Both the position numbers and the translations under genes were made by a program. The notes below the pieces were generated by a model. The model saw only the letters and a program-made list of their open reading frames with translations, was not told the origin of the DNA and searched no databases. DNA of 64,000 bases from Nodosilinea sp. E11. Lineage in GTDB: Bacteria > Cyanobacteriota > Cyanobacteriia > Phormidesmidales > Phormidesmidaceae. Location: positions 5,388,001 through 5,452,000 of the forward strand of contig NZ_CP136520.1 of the NCBI RefSeq assembly GCF_032813545.1, written 5' to 3'. This document shows positions 26,073-35,326 of this stretch, one piece after another. Position 1 is the first letter of the stretch; every line of letters starts with the position of its first letter.

Positions 26073-26221
26073 GATGCATGGGTTTTAATTTATCACCAGT
26101 CAACCGTTTTTTGAAGCCCTAGATGCGATCGCCCCTTTCTTGGGCAAGGTATTGGTCCGACGTCTTGAAGATGCGCTGCTCAGTAGTTCCATTGAGCGAA
26201 CGCATCCCGAGAAATTCTTAG

Positions 26222-26265
26222 GGCCTACTTCATGAATTTTGTATACACATTTCATGAAGTAGGCC
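26222..26265. promoter_or_regulatory. 44-bp palindrome centred on GTATAC (site b)
   Basis: Perfect 15-bp arms GGCCTACTTCATGAA (26222-26236) and TTCATGAAGTAGGCC (26251-26265). GTATAC at 26241-26246 lies exactly at the centre of symmetry. The inner flanks are partly symmetric too. It ends 33 bases before the GTG start of the amidohydrolase gene. It could be a double operator, or a hairpin in the leader RNA. Confidence 0.7.
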
Positions 26266-26298
26266 ACTCCAGCTGCTTATTTGTTTGAGGTGATTCCC

Positions 26299-27843
26299 GT
26301 GGTATCGTCCATTATTCGAGGCAAATACATCATCTGTAAGGTGCTGAGCCGAACAGAGGCCGAAGTCATTTGTGACGGGGCAATTTTCCAGCAAGATGGC
26401 CAGATCGTTGCCATTGGCACCTACGAAGAAATTTCAGCTAAGTACGAAGCTGATGAGCTTTTAGGCTCTTCCCAAGACGTAGTGATGCCCGGATTTGTCA
26501 ATAGCCATCACCACGTTGGGCTAACCCCCTTTCAGCTTGGTTCCCCCGACCATCCCCTTGAGCTTTGGTTTGCCAGTCGCATGGCGGCCCGCACGGTTGA
26601 TCCCTACCTCGATACCCTATACTCCGCCTTTGAAATGCTGGAGTCAGGGATCACAACCGTTCAGCATATTCACGGCTGGCGAAAGGGACCCGCCTCTAGT
26701 TGGCCAGCGATCACCGAAAAAATTCTTAAAGCCTACGAAGACATTGGTATGCGGGTCTCCTACTGCTTTGCGGTGCGCGACCAAAATCGACTGGTCTACG
26801 AAGCCGATGAGGCCTTTGTCGAAAAATTGCCGCCCAGCATCGCCCCCGAAATTGGTGCTTACCTCAAAGACCAAGCGGTACCCGTCCAAGACTATATGGA
26901 TTTTTTTGACCACCTTTGGCAGCAGTGGAACAAAGGCGCTGACGGCAGAGTACGCATTCAAATGGCCCCCGCCAACCTGCACTGGTGCTCCGATGAAGCC
27001 CTGATGGTGCAAAAGGACTATTCTGAAAAGTTTGGCGTGGGCATGCACATGCACCTGCTAGAAACGGCCTACCAAAAAGAATATGCTCACCGCCGCTCCG
27101 GCAAATCAGCCGTACGTCACCTCTACGACCTGGGCTTTTTAGGCCCCCATTTAACCCTCGGCCACGGCGTTTGGCTGTCCGAAGAAGACATTGAACTGGT
27201 CAAAGAAACCGGCACCATGATTTGCCACAATGCCAGCTCTAACCTGCGATTGCAGAGCGGCATTGCCCCCCTAAATCACTTTGCCAAACACGGCGTCAAG
27301 GTGGGTATTGGCCTCGACGAAGCCGGTATCAACGACGATCGCGATATGCTTCAGGAAATGCGCCTGGTGCTAAAACTCCACCGCGTACCCGGTATGGATG
27401 AGCTAGTGCCGACCTCGCCCCAGGTGTTTCAAATGGCCACCGAGCACGGTGCAGAAACCACCGGTTTTGCTGAATCTGTTGGCACCTTAGAGGTCGGTAA
27501 GGCAGCAGATTTAGTCATGATGAATTGGCACCATATTGCCTACCCCTACCTCGATCAAGATGTTCCGGTTTTAGATGCTGTGATCCACCGCAGCCGTATG
27601 TCTGGGGTCGATATGGTGATGGTCAATGGCGAAGTTGTGCTGTCAAAGGGCAAGTTTACCCGGATTGACAAAGAGGCTATTTTGGCCGAGCTAGCCGAGT
27701 CCCTCAATGTTCCCCTCACGTCAGAAGAAGAACGGCGACGAGAACTGTCTAAGGAGGTCTTTCCCTACGTTAAGGGCTTTTATGATGGCTGGCTAAATCA
27801 CTCGGGGTGCAATCCGTTCTACTGCCAAAATGCCCACCATTAG
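26299..27843 (+). CDS. Amidohydrolase-superfamily deaminase-like enzyme
   Basis: 514 residues from the GTG at 26299, chosen because GAGGTG lies 6 bases upstream; the frame could open earlier at a TTG at 26281. The barrel shows MPGFVNSHHHVGL (first ligands), MHMHLLET, LGHGVWL and IGLDEAGINDDRD (last acid). This is the guanine/cytosine-deaminase and chlorohydrolase subgroup. It differs clearly from the paralogue at 20364: the C-terminus ends NHSGCNPFYCQNAHH. It leads a plus-strand set that continues with the ABC transporter genes, so it probably acts on the imported compound. Confidence 0.82.
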   Translation: MVSSIIRGKYIICKVLSRTEAEVICDGAIFQQDGQIVAIGTYEEISAKYEADELLGSSQDVVMPGFVNSHHHVGLTPFQLGSPDHPLELWFASRMAARTVDPYLDTLYSAFEMLESGITTVQHIHGWRKGPASSWPAITEKILKAYEDIGMRVSYCFAVRDQNRLVYEADEAFVEKLPPSIAPEIGAYLKDQAVPVQDYMDFFDHLWQQWNKGADGRVRIQMAPANLHWCSDEALMVQKDYSEKFGVGMHMHLLETAYQKEYAHRRSGKSAVRHLYDLGFLGPHLTLGHGVWLSEEDIELVKETGTMICHNASSNLRLQSGIAPLNHFAKHGVKVGIGLDEAGINDDRDMLQEMRLVLKLHRVPGMDELVPTSPQVFQMATEHGAETTGFAESVGTLEVGKAADLVMMNWHHIAYPYLDQDVPVLDAVIHRSRMSGVDMVMVNGEVVLSKGKFTRIDKEAILAELAESLNVPLTSEEERRRELSKEVFPYVKGFYDGWLNHSGCNPFYCQNAHH

Positions 27844-27958
27844 AGTCACAAAAAATGCCTGACTGGGTTGATTCGGCAGTGCTGCCAGAAGGCCAACAGC
27901 AGCAATCAGTTTCAGGTTTCAAGAGTTTCTGAGCAATTGTACAAAACTGGAGAGAGCC

Positions 27959-29026
27959 ATGTTTAACGGTGGACTTAACTTAGATAACCTGTTTGCTGGA
28001 CGCACCAGCCGCCGCCGGGTTTTGCAACAGGCTACGCTGTTTGGGGTATCAGCTGCGATCGCCGCCTGCGGTCGCCCCAGCCAACAAGCCAGCCAATCCA
28101 CAGGCATTAGAGAGGTCAAATTTACCCATGGACTAGGCCTTTGCAACATGCCCCTGTTCTATTCCATCGAAACCGATCTCTTTAAAGAACGAGACGTCAA
28201 GGGCCGTCTATCGATGACCATTGGTGCGGGTGATTCAGCGGTTCAGCTAGCGGCTGGTCAGGTAGAAATGGCCGTCACCCCCTACACCAACGCTTTAGCA
28301 GCCTATACCAATTCCCCCAGTTTTCAGGTGGTCGCCGGTAGCGGGGTAGAAGGTCTGATGCTAGTGGCTAGCCCAGAGGTAAAGACCATCGCCGATTTAA
28401 AGGGCAAAAAGCTGGGTACAGCCCAAGCCGATACCTTAGAGATCATGGCCTTTGACTATCTCAAGGCCAACAATCTCACCTACAACGATGTTGAAGTGGT
28501 CTATTTTGGTGACTCCTTTGAAACAACCGCTGCCATGATCAATGGCGATATTGCCGCCTGCACGCTAATCGAACCCTATTCAACCTCTGTTCTCAACCAG
28601 ATCAATGGCAACCGCTTAGGCGATGGCATCGATCTCTACGGTCAGGCTTATCCCGACTGTGTGCTTGCCGCCAGAAAAGATTTCATTGAGCGAGAGCCCG
28701 AAATCGTTAAAAACGTGATTAAAACGTTTTTTGAGGCTCAATACCAAATTGAAAACAACTTCTCAAAAGCCGCAGAAGTCACCATCGGCAAGTACTACAA
28801 AACCGAAATGGACAACCTGCTGGCAGCCGCCCAGGCTCAACCCCCCGGTGTCGATATTCGTGACAAGCGCGACTTCATGTTTGAGCGCTCAGACAGTATG
28901 CTGGCGCTCAACTATATTTCCAAAGCGCCCGACGATGATTTTGTCAACTTTTCATTGCTAGATGATGTGATCAATGAAAACCCAGAGCTTTGGGAACGAG
29001 TCAAGGTGAAGTCGCTGTCTACCTAG
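27959..29026 (+). CDS. ABC transporter substrate-binding lipoprotein (NMT1/SsuA type)
   Basis: 355 residues. A twin-arginine-like leader (TSRRRVLQQATLFGVSAAIAACG, residues about 16-38) ends in a lipobox with Cys at the cut site, so the mature protein is probably a Tat-exported lipoprotein. The body has the NMT1/THI5-like periplasmic-binding fold (KFTHGLGLCNMPLFYS, ADLKGKKLGTAQADTLEIMAFDYL). Relatives bind nitrogen-containing small molecules such as pyrimidine precursors, taurine or nitrate. The specificity here is unknown but should match the enzymes around it. It is preceded by a GAGAG ribosome binding site and followed by the permease and ATPase genes. Confidence 0.85.
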   Translation: MFNGGLNLDNLFAGRTSRRRVLQQATLFGVSAAIAACGRPSQQASQSTGIREVKFTHGLGLCNMPLFYSIETDLFKERDVKGRLSMTIGAGDSAVQLAAGQVEMAVTPYTNALAAYTNSPSFQVVAGSGVEGLMLVASPEVKTIADLKGKKLGTAQADTLEIMAFDYLKANNLTYNDVEVVYFGDSFETTAAMINGDIAACTLIEPYSTSVLNQINGNRLGDGIDLYGQAYPDCVLAARKDFIEREPEIVKNVIKTFFEAQYQIENNFSKAAEVTIGKYYKTEMDNLLAAAQAQPPGVDIRDKRDFMFERSDSMLALNYISKAPDDDFVNFSLLDDVINENPELWERVKVKSLST

Positions 29027-29113
29027 GTCTCTGCTCCTATGGTGTGGGGTGCTTTAAGAACAGATGGTGTTTGTAAAGCGCCCTAATTGTCTCCTCACTT
29101 TAGATATAGAACC

Positions 29114-30010
29114 ATGAAAACACAGATTTCTCTAGCTGCGATCGACCAACCCGACTTGCGTGCCCAAGCCAAACGGCGACGAAAAAATACAAGGGTGAAG
29201 ACGCTAAAGCACTATGGCGAGAAAATTGGTTGGCTGGTTGCTTCGTTAACCACCTTTGTACTGATCTGGGAGTCTTTAGCCTTTTTTGGCTTGATTGACA
29301 CCGCTATTTTGCCGCCACCCCATCAGTTTTTGGGTGAAGTTGCCAATCAAGAACAGTTTTTTGATCGCCAGTTGGGCGCTACCCGTGTTGGTGGCAACTT
29401 TGTGGCGCTCACGGCAATTAGTGCAACCCTTAAACGGGTTTTTGCCGGCATCTTCTTTGGTTTTATCGCGGCGTTCTCCTGTGGCTTATTCGCTTCCTAC
29501 TTCAGGCTATTCGGCAAACTGACGCTGCCTACATTCACGCTTCTAGCACCGATTTCCGCTACAGCCTGGATTCCTTTGGCCATTCTGTTGTTTGGAGTAG
29601 GGGATGCCCCAGCTATTTTCATCGTATTTATTGGTATCTTCTTCTCGCTCACCTTAGCTACGGTCGATTGCATCAAAAATGTCGATCAACTGTATATCAA
29701 TACCGGCCTGGTTTTAGGAGCCAGCCGGTGGCAGATTATGCGCTATATTGTTGTGCCAGCGATTATTCCCAGCTTGTTTGTGGTCTTGAGGATCAACTTT
29801 TTTGCAGCCTGGGCCTCGGTACTGGCCGCAGAAATGGTGGGCGTTAACACCGGGCTCGGGGCTATGGTCATGGTAGCTCGACAAATGTTTAACGTCAGAC
29901 TGATGTTTTTAGGTATGACCCTGATTGGTTTGGTGGGCTACACCATTGATGTGTGCTTTGCCCAGGTGCAAAACCGGGTGCTCTGGTGGAAGGCCGCCAC
30001 CAAAATCTAA
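29114..30010 (+). CDS. ABC transporter permease (SsuC/TauC type)
   Basis: 298 residues from the ATG at 29114 (MKTQISLAAIDQ). The TTG-initiated longer frame from 29087 is less likely. Six hydrophobic segments are visible, plus the cytoplasmic EAA-like loop TGLVLGASRWQIMRYIVVPAIIPSL (roughly residues 200-224) that docks to the ATPase. It is the membrane half of the importer whose other subunits flank it. The N-terminal 40 residues are basic and cytosolic. Confidence 0.86.
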   Translation: MKTQISLAAIDQPDLRAQAKRRRKNTRVKTLKHYGEKIGWLVASLTTFVLIWESLAFFGLIDTAILPPPHQFLGEVANQEQFFDRQLGATRVGGNFVALTAISATLKRVFAGIFFGFIAAFSCGLFASYFRLFGKLTLPTFTLLAPISATAWIPLAILLFGVGDAPAIFIVFIGIFFSLTLATVDCIKNVDQLYINTGLVLGASRWQIMRYIVVPAIIPSLFVVLRINFFAAWASVLAAEMVGVNTGLGAMVMVARQMFNVRLMFLGMTLIGLVGYTIDVCFAQVQNRVLWWKAATKI

Positions 30011-30054
30011 TCTCTATCCAGACTTAAAACGTGTTGCAATAAGAGGGTATCCCT

Positions 30055-30861
30055 GTGGGCGAAATTTTAGTTAGAGATGTCAGCAAAATCTGGGGCATCG
30101 ATACCCCAGAAGAGGTTTTAACCCTCGACCGAGTCAGTCTTACCGTGCGGCCCGGAGAGTTTTTGGTCATCATTGGGCCGAGTGGCTGCGGTAAAAGTAC
30201 GCTGCTCAACATGATGGCTGGCCTCGATACGCCTACCTCGGGCCTGGTTTTGCACAACGGCCAAACCGTCACTGGCCCTAACCCCGATCGCTCGCTAATT
30301 TTTCAGCAGCCATCCCTGCTGCCCTGGCAATCATTAATTGACAACGTTGCCTTTGGTTTGACCCTCAAGGGCATGGGTCGGCGAGAGCGCTATCAAAGAG
30401 CCCAAGAATTTTTGAGCCAGGTGGGGCTCCAGGGCTTTGCTCGCAAATATCCGCACCAGCTCTCTGGGGGTATGCAGCAGCGGGCCAGCATTGCCAGAGC
30501 CCTTTGCCTCGGCACTGATATCTTGCTGATGGATGAACCGTTTGCAGCGCTAGATGTGCAAACGCGATTTAAGATGCAAGAATTTTTGCTGGATATCTGG
30601 AAAGGCTCTGGCAAAACCGTTGTATTTGTCACCCACCATATTGACGAGGCTATTTTCTTAGCCGATCGGGTGGTTATTCTAACCTCTCGCCCTGGCCGCA
30701 TACTAGACACCGTTGAGATTGATATGTCGCGCCCCCGAGATGTAGCCAGTGCTAGTTTTGAGCATCATCGATCGCTATTCATCGACCATTTGCGCTCCGA
30801 AGTGACCAAGGCCTTCGAACAGCAGGAGCTCGTAGAGATGTTCGATACCAGCATTAAGTAA
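30055..30861 (+). CDS. ABC transporter ATPase (SsuB/TauB type)
   Basis: 268 residues starting at GTG 30055 behind an AAGAGG site. All nucleotide-binding motifs are visible: Walker A GPSGCGKST, Q-loop FQQPSLLPW, signature LSGGMQQR, Walker B DILLMDEP, D-loop AALD and the switch His in VTHHIDEA. It powers import of the substrate bound by the lipoprotein encoded two genes upstream. Confidence 0.9.
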   Translation: MGEILVRDVSKIWGIDTPEEVLTLDRVSLTVRPGEFLVIIGPSGCGKSTLLNMMAGLDTPTSGLVLHNGQTVTGPNPDRSLIFQQPSLLPWQSLIDNVAFGLTLKGMGRRERYQRAQEFLSQVGLQGFARKYPHQLSGGMQQRASIARALCLGTDILLMDEPFAALDVQTRFKMQEFLLDIWKGSGKTVVFVTHHIDEAIFLADRVVILTSRPGRILDTVEIDMSRPRDVASASFEHHRSLFIDHLRSEVTKAFEQQELVEMFDTSIK

Positions 30862-30986
30862 TACGGTGGGTTTTGGTTAATCATTGGAGGGCATTTGCAA
30901 CGTGATTTGCGTTAGCTTGAGTCACCTGCTGATGCCCACTTTTGCCACTAGGAAGAAAACTTTTCAACCATCCTTTTAGACCGGCA

Positions 30987-31478
30987 ATGCTCAAAACAAT
31001 CAGTCTTTGGCAAGATTTAGCCAGTTTAGTAAAGGGCACTAACAGAACGCCTGAAGCCGATAGGACTGAAGAGGCCGATTTCTGGCGCTATGCCGAACCT
31101 GCGGGCCAGGAAGCTGACCCGCTCAAGCGCAATGTTTTGCAGTGGCGCAGGCTGATTCTCTCTACCAAAGATGCGGTGTCTGTTTTTGCCGGTGAACCGG
31201 TGCAGGTGATTGGCTATGTCGATCGCGACCACGGGACGGAGCCCCACCTGTTTAATTTAGTCAGACCGGTGATTCGCTGTTGTTTAGATGACACAGTACC
31301 CTTAGGGATCCCTGTTTTTTCGGAGGATACAGAAAAACTGATGCCGGGAACATGGCTCATGGTTACCGGCCTGTTAGCTCCAGAGATGGTTAAACAGCGT
31401 GAGTCTTTAGTGGTTCGCCCTCACACGATTAAACCCATCGCCAAGCCAGAAAAGGCTTATATTAATGGTGTTTTCTAG
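30987..31478 (+). CDS. Protein with YcgQ/TIGR03943 (DUF1980)-like C-terminal domain
   Basis: 163 residues from the ATG at 30987; a TTG-initiated frame opens at 30942. No membrane segments. The region FNLVRPVIRCCLDDTVPLG (about residues 98-116), followed by a MPGTWLMVTGLL segment, resembles the soluble C-terminal half of YcgQ-type proteins, which in Bacillus and others pair with a YcgR/YraQ permease. Here it stands without the N-terminal membrane half and without the permease, inside the importer gene set. Resemblance by eye only; function unknown. The two adjacent cysteines could bind a metal. Confidence 0.55.
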   Translation: MLKTISLWQDLASLVKGTNRTPEADRTEEADFWRYAEPAGQEADPLKRNVLQWRRLILSTKDAVSVFAGEPVQVIGYVDRDHGTEPHLFNLVRPVIRCCLDDTVPLGIPVFSEDTEKLMPGTWLMVTGLLAPEMVKQRESLVVRPHTIKPIAKPEKAYINGVF

Positions 31479-31507
31479 ACTCGTAAGGTTTTATAGCCAG
31501 GTAAGCC

Positions 31508-32461
31508 ATGACTTCATTCGTACTATTTGGCTTGGCGGCTCTATTGGGGACGGGGAGTAGTTTTTCTGCCGCTATCAATGGCTTGATTGGGCGCGAAATT
31601 GGGTTGCTGAAGGCGACTTTTCTATTTCTCAGTTTAGGTACAGCCTTCTCAGCCCTATTAGTCTACGGGTTGGAAGATCAGTTAGGCCTAGCTGATTTGG
31701 CTAGCATCTTTACGCATCGGCCTTATCTGTTGACTCCAGGCCTAATTAACAGTGTTTTTATCATCATCATTATTCGCGCCACCGCGATCGTGGGTACGAC
31801 CTTGACCACCGCTTGTTTGTTTAGTGGTCAGATGTTAATTAGTCTTTGGTTAGATCATGTGGGCTTTGCAGGCTTAAGGGTGATTGCAATGACGCCTGCC
31901 CGCATAGCCGCCGTGGGGGTCTTGTTAGTTGGCGTAACCCTACTCAGTTTATCGCGTCAGCCCAGTGGCAGCTCGGGGGCATCGGGCCACGCCCCTAGCG
32001 TGCCTGAAAAGGCCCTTAGAAAACCGGGTAACCTATACGCCATCTTGGCAGTCTTGATGGTGGGTGGCCTACTCAGTGCGGCAAATTCCCTCAATGCAGC
32101 ATTGGGAAAAGCGGCTGGTGTCTTCACGGCAACTTTGTTTTTCTTAGGGCCTGGAGTATTGCTATTGCCCATATTTTCTATTGTGCTGACGCCGTCGGGT
32201 CAAAATCTATCACTGAAGTCATGGCGTCCGATTTATTTTATTCCGGGAATTTTGAATGTTGTCTCGATCGCAGGCTCTGTCTTCTTGATTCCCATCATTG
32301 GAGTGCAGGCCATGGTCAGTACCGTCTTTACGGCCAAGGTGTTTACGGGCTTGTTTCTAGATGGATTTGGCTGGTTTGGCCTGCCCCGTTCTCCAATTAC
32401 GGGCCTCAGGTTGATGGCTGCCTTGATGTTAAGTCTGGGGGTTTTCTTGTCGTCATTCTAG
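31508..32461 (+). CDS. YdcZ (DUF606)-type DMT-superfamily transporter
   Basis: 317 residues with about ten membrane helices in two similar halves: residues 3-150, beginning SFVLFGLAALLGTGSSFSAAINGLIG, and 175-317, beginning LYAILAVLMVGGLLSAANSLNAALGK. The two N-terminal motifs repeat each other (AAINGLIGR and ANSLNAALGK), the hallmark of tandem YdcZ units. It may export a metabolite or import a nitrogen compound. It starts 29 bases after the preceding gene and is probably in the same transcript. Confidence 0.75.
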   Translation: MTSFVLFGLAALLGTGSSFSAAINGLIGREIGLLKATFLFLSLGTAFSALLVYGLEDQLGLADLASIFTHRPYLLTPGLINSVFIIIIIRATAIVGTTLTTACLFSGQMLISLWLDHVGFAGLRVIAMTPARIAAVGVLLVGVTLLSLSRQPSGSSGASGHAPSVPEKALRKPGNLYAILAVLMVGGLLSAANSLNAALGKAAGVFTATLFFLGPGVLLLPIFSIVLTPSGQNLSLKSWRPIYFIPGILNVVSIAGSVFLIPIIGVQAMVSTVFTAKVFTGLFLDGFGWFGLPRSPITGLRLMAALMLSLGVFLSSF

Positions 32462-32506
32462 TCTTAGGCTTACGCCGACTGTAGCTTTATTCTAAAATCT
32501 AAGATT

Positions 32507-33802
32507 GTGCCCAATAATTGTTCTGATCGTTCTAACCCAAAGAATGACGGTGATGTCTCTCGGGGCAATGCTTTTAGAAAACTATGGCTAAAGCTGAATC
32601 AGCTTCAGGGAACCAGGGCGTTTCAATATCCAGAATTTCGTGGTGTTTGGAGTACAGCAGTTTTAGCCGGGTTGGCCAACTCTATAGAACGCCTCAGCGT
32701 AGGCTGGTTGATTTTAGAGCAGACCAACTCGGTGCTGCTAACGGCCTTATCGTTTGCCCTGCGCAATTTGCCCAATTTGGTGTTTGGGCCATTGGGGGGC
32801 GCAGCTGCCGACAGCTTTAAGCGATCGCGACTGCTCAAAATTACCCTGGGCAGCAAGGGCCTAATCTTGGCCACTCTGGCGCTATCGCTGATGATCGGGC
32901 GATCGCCCGTTGGCTTAGTGCTGGGCTTAGTCTTTCTGCTGGGCATTGGCTTTACCTTTGAAGTGCCCACCACCCAGGCTCTCATTACCGACAGCGTACC
33001 GCCAGAGCTAGCGGCCAACAGTATTGCCCTGTACTCTGTCGGCACGCGGGCCATTAGTTTGGTGGGAGCGATCGTCAGTGGTGTGTTGCTAGAGCGGGTG
33101 GGAGCCCAGGGAGCCTTTTTAGTCGCCGCCACAGCCCTGGGCCTCGGTAGCGTTGCCTTAAGAGATATTCAGCCCCAAACCGTGGCGATCGCGCTGCCCT
33201 GGCGCGCCGTGTTTAGCACTGCCCGAGAGGGGCTGATTGCCATGGGTCGCTTGCCCACGGTCCGAATTCTGCTAATTTTGACGATTTTATTGGAAATCTT
33301 GGCCTACTCCTACCAATCGCTGCTGCCCTCCATCGCCCGCGATGTGCTGAAGGTGGGGGCTACGGGGCTAGGCACCCTGAGCTTTGGGGCCGGGATGGGG
33401 TCTTTGATCGGCTCGATTACCCTGTCGTGCTGGGGAAATATTCGCCGCAAGGGGATCGCGCTGCTGCTCGTCACCAGTACCTATGGGCTGTTCCTGATGG
33501 CTTTTTCCCTATCTCCTTGGTTTTCGCTCTCAGGGCTTTTGATTCTTGGGGTGGGCGCCATGGCCTCGCTGTTTGATGCTCTGCAATGGATTACCTTGCA
33601 GCACCACGTGCCCAGCGACATGAAGGGCCGTGTGATCGGGGGCTGGCTGTTTGCCACAGGGTTTGGTTGGCTCGGGCATATGATTTTGGGGGCGTTGGCC
33701 GAGCTGGTGGGGGTGCAAACGGCCCTGGGGCTAAGCGGGATCCTAGTGGTGGTGTTAGGGGGCGGGTTGCTAGTTTTTTCGGCTCGACTGCGCCAGGCCT
33801 AG
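32507..33802 (+). CDS. Major facilitator superfamily transporter
   Basis: 431 residues starting at GTG 32507, with a 45-residue cytosolic leader then about twelve membrane segments. The loop after TM2 reads FGPLGGAAADSFKRSRLL, a variant of the MFS signature GxxxDRxxRR. The overall look is that of the EntS/enterobactin-exporter-like group. It is the last plus-strand gene of the importer set. Whether it exports an end product or is unrelated is open. Confidence 0.82.
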   Translation: MPNNCSDRSNPKNDGDVSRGNAFRKLWLKLNQLQGTRAFQYPEFRGVWSTAVLAGLANSIERLSVGWLILEQTNSVLLTALSFALRNLPNLVFGPLGGAAADSFKRSRLLKITLGSKGLILATLALSLMIGRSPVGLVLGLVFLLGIGFTFEVPTTQALITDSVPPELAANSIALYSVGTRAISLVGAIVSGVLLERVGAQGAFLVAATALGLGSVALRDIQPQTVAIALPWRAVFSTAREGLIAMGRLPTVRILLILTILLEILAYSYQSLLPSIARDVLKVGATGLGTLSFGAGMGSLIGSITLSCWGNIRRKGIALLLVTSTYGLFLMAFSLSPWFSLSGLLILGVGAMASLFDALQWITLQHHVPSDMKGRVIGGWLFATGFGWLGHMILGALAELVGVQTALGLSGILVVVLGGGLLVFSARLRQA

Positions 33803-33834
33803 TCAGCCCAGCTTTCCAGCACCTCCTCATTACG

Positions 33835-33907
33835 ACAAACCGTAGGGCAATGCCCACCATCACGTCAGTAGCAAACCGTAGGGTGGGCATTGCCCACCAT
33901 CACGTCA
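33835..33907. repeat. Tandem pair of GTAGGG...GCCCACC palindromic repeats
   Basis: Two adjacent units share AAACCGTAGGG and TGCCCACCATCACGTCAG. The second has a fuller palindrome (GGTGGGCATTGCCCACC). They separate the convergent ends of the MFS gene and the amidase gene and are of a type common between cyanobacterial genes; they may act as a bidirectional terminator. Confidence 0.6.
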
Positions 33908-33919
33908 GGGAATGACAGA

Positions 33920-35326
33920 TCACTGGCTCAGGGCAGGCCAGCGATGGCGAAAGCCCAACCGTTCTTGCAAGAAAAACGCAAATTGGAGCAGTTGGGTTTC
34001 GGCTTGAGGTGGGCCAACAATTTGAATGCCGACGGGTAGCCCAGATCGCGTCCAGCCGCAGGGCATTGACACCACCGGCAACCCAGTCAGCGACAGCGTG
34101 TAGGTAATGGCGAGGTAATCGACAATGTTGCCCAGGGCGGTGTCGTTGATCTTGAGCACCGCCGACTGGGTGATGGGAAAGGGTAAAACACTGGCGCTGG
34201 GGGTCAATAAAAAATCGTGCTGCTCAAAAAACGCCAAGAAATTGTGTAAGATTTGGCCCCGCTGGGCCTCCGCCGTTAAATAGTCGGCTGCCGTTACACC
34301 CCGCCCCTGCTCAATTTCCCAGCGCACGGTTTCGGTCAGCTGATCGCCGTGGTTTTGCAGAAGATCCTGGTAATTGTGCAAGACAATCGCCCCGCGCAGG
34401 GTTTCAAAGGCAAATTTCGCCCCACTACAGTCGATCGCAGCGGGGCGACTGTGGGGGCAAACCCGGGCGATCGCAGCGATCGCCTGCTCAAACACCTCGG
34501 CGACTTCGGTCTCGATCGGCGTAACGCCTAAATCTAAGCTGTAGCCCAGGCGAGTTTGCGCTCCGCCATCGAGGGAGAAGGTCGGTAGGGGCCAGGTTGG
34601 GGTGGCGATCGCCATGGGGTCGCGGTAATCGACCCCAGCCATGGCCGCTAGCATCAGAGCTGCATCCTCGACCGTGCGGGCCATCACCCCGTCGGTGACC
34701 AGCGATTCCCAGGGGAGCGGTTTGGGCCAGCGGGGAATGCGCCCCAGAGAGGGTCGCAGACCAACCAGGCCGCAAAAGCTGGCCGGGGTGCGCACCGAGC
34801 CCCCCATATCGGTACCCTGGGCCAGGTAGGCCATGCCGCTAGCCACCGCCACCGCCGCCCCACCGCTAGAGTCGCCACAGGTTTTGGTCAAATCGTGGGG
34901 GTTTAGCGTGGTGCCCAAAATGAGGTTGTGGGTGCCGGTACCCATGCCAAACTCGGGAGTGCTGGTTTTGCCCAGAATAATTGCCCCTGCCGCCCGCAGC
35001 CGAGCCACACAGAGATCATCTTGCGCTGGAACGTGATCGCGGTAGAGCAGCGACCCGTAGGTGGTACGCAACCCAGCGGTGGCGGTGAGGTCTTTAATGG
35101 CAATGGGCACCCCGTGCAGACAGCCCAAGGGCTGGTCCCTTTGCACCGCCTGGTCAGCCGACCGGGCCGCCGCTCTGGCCTGAGGGGCCAGGGTAATAAA
35201 GGCCTTCAGCTGCGGGTCTAGCCGGGCAATTTGCTCAAGACAGGCCTCGACCGCCTCTAGAGAACTGAGGCGCTGGGTGCGAATGGCCTGGGCCAACTCG
35301 ATGGCCGAGAGCCTGTGTATTGCCAT
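33920..35326 (-). CDS. Amidase-signature family amidase (second copy)
   Basis: 468 residues. The catalytic core is visible as GVPIAIKDLTAT (Lys), CGDSSGGAAVAVASG (Gly/Ser loop) and QGTDMGGSVRTPAS (nucleophile loop). The loop starts GDSSGG rather than the commoner GGSSGG. It differs strongly from the amidase at 24278, so the two probably act on different amides. Its ATG overlaps the stop codon of the upstream isomerase-like gene by one base (TGATG), showing translational coupling: product of one likely feeds the other. Confidence 0.86.
   Translation of the reverse strand: MAIHRLSAIELAQAIRTQRLSSLEAVEACLEQIARLDPQLKAFITLAPQARAAARSADQAVQRDQPLGCLHGVPIAIKDLTATAGLRTTYGSLLYRDHVPAQDDLCVARLRAAGAIILGKTSTPEFGMGTGTHNLILGTTLNPHDLTKTCGDSSGGAAVAVASGMAYLAQGTDMGGSVRTPASFCGLVGLRPSLGRIPRWPKPLPWESLVTDGVMARTVEDAALMLAAMAGVDYRDPMAIATPTWPLPTFSLDGGAQTRLGYSLDLGVTPIETEVAEVFEQAIAAIARVCPHSRPAAIDCSGAKFAFETLRGAIVLHNYQDLLQNHGDQLTETVRWEIEQGRGVTAADYLTAEAQRGQILHNFLAFFEQHDFLLTPSASVLPFPITQSAVLKINDTALGNIVDYLAITYTLSLTGLPVVSMPCGWTRSGLPVGIQIVGPPQAETQLLQFAFFLQERLGFRHRWPALSQ

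Larger units (their letters stand above)
25640..26298. other. Long divergent promoter region
   Basis: About 660 bases without a gene, AT-rich, between the amidase gene and the plus-strand amidohydrolase gene. It contains two GTATAC-centred palindromes (26063-26072 and 26222-26265) and a degenerate relative, TTGTACGCAA, near 25694. A GAGGTG ribosome binding site at 26287-26292 ends it. Confidence 0.6.
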
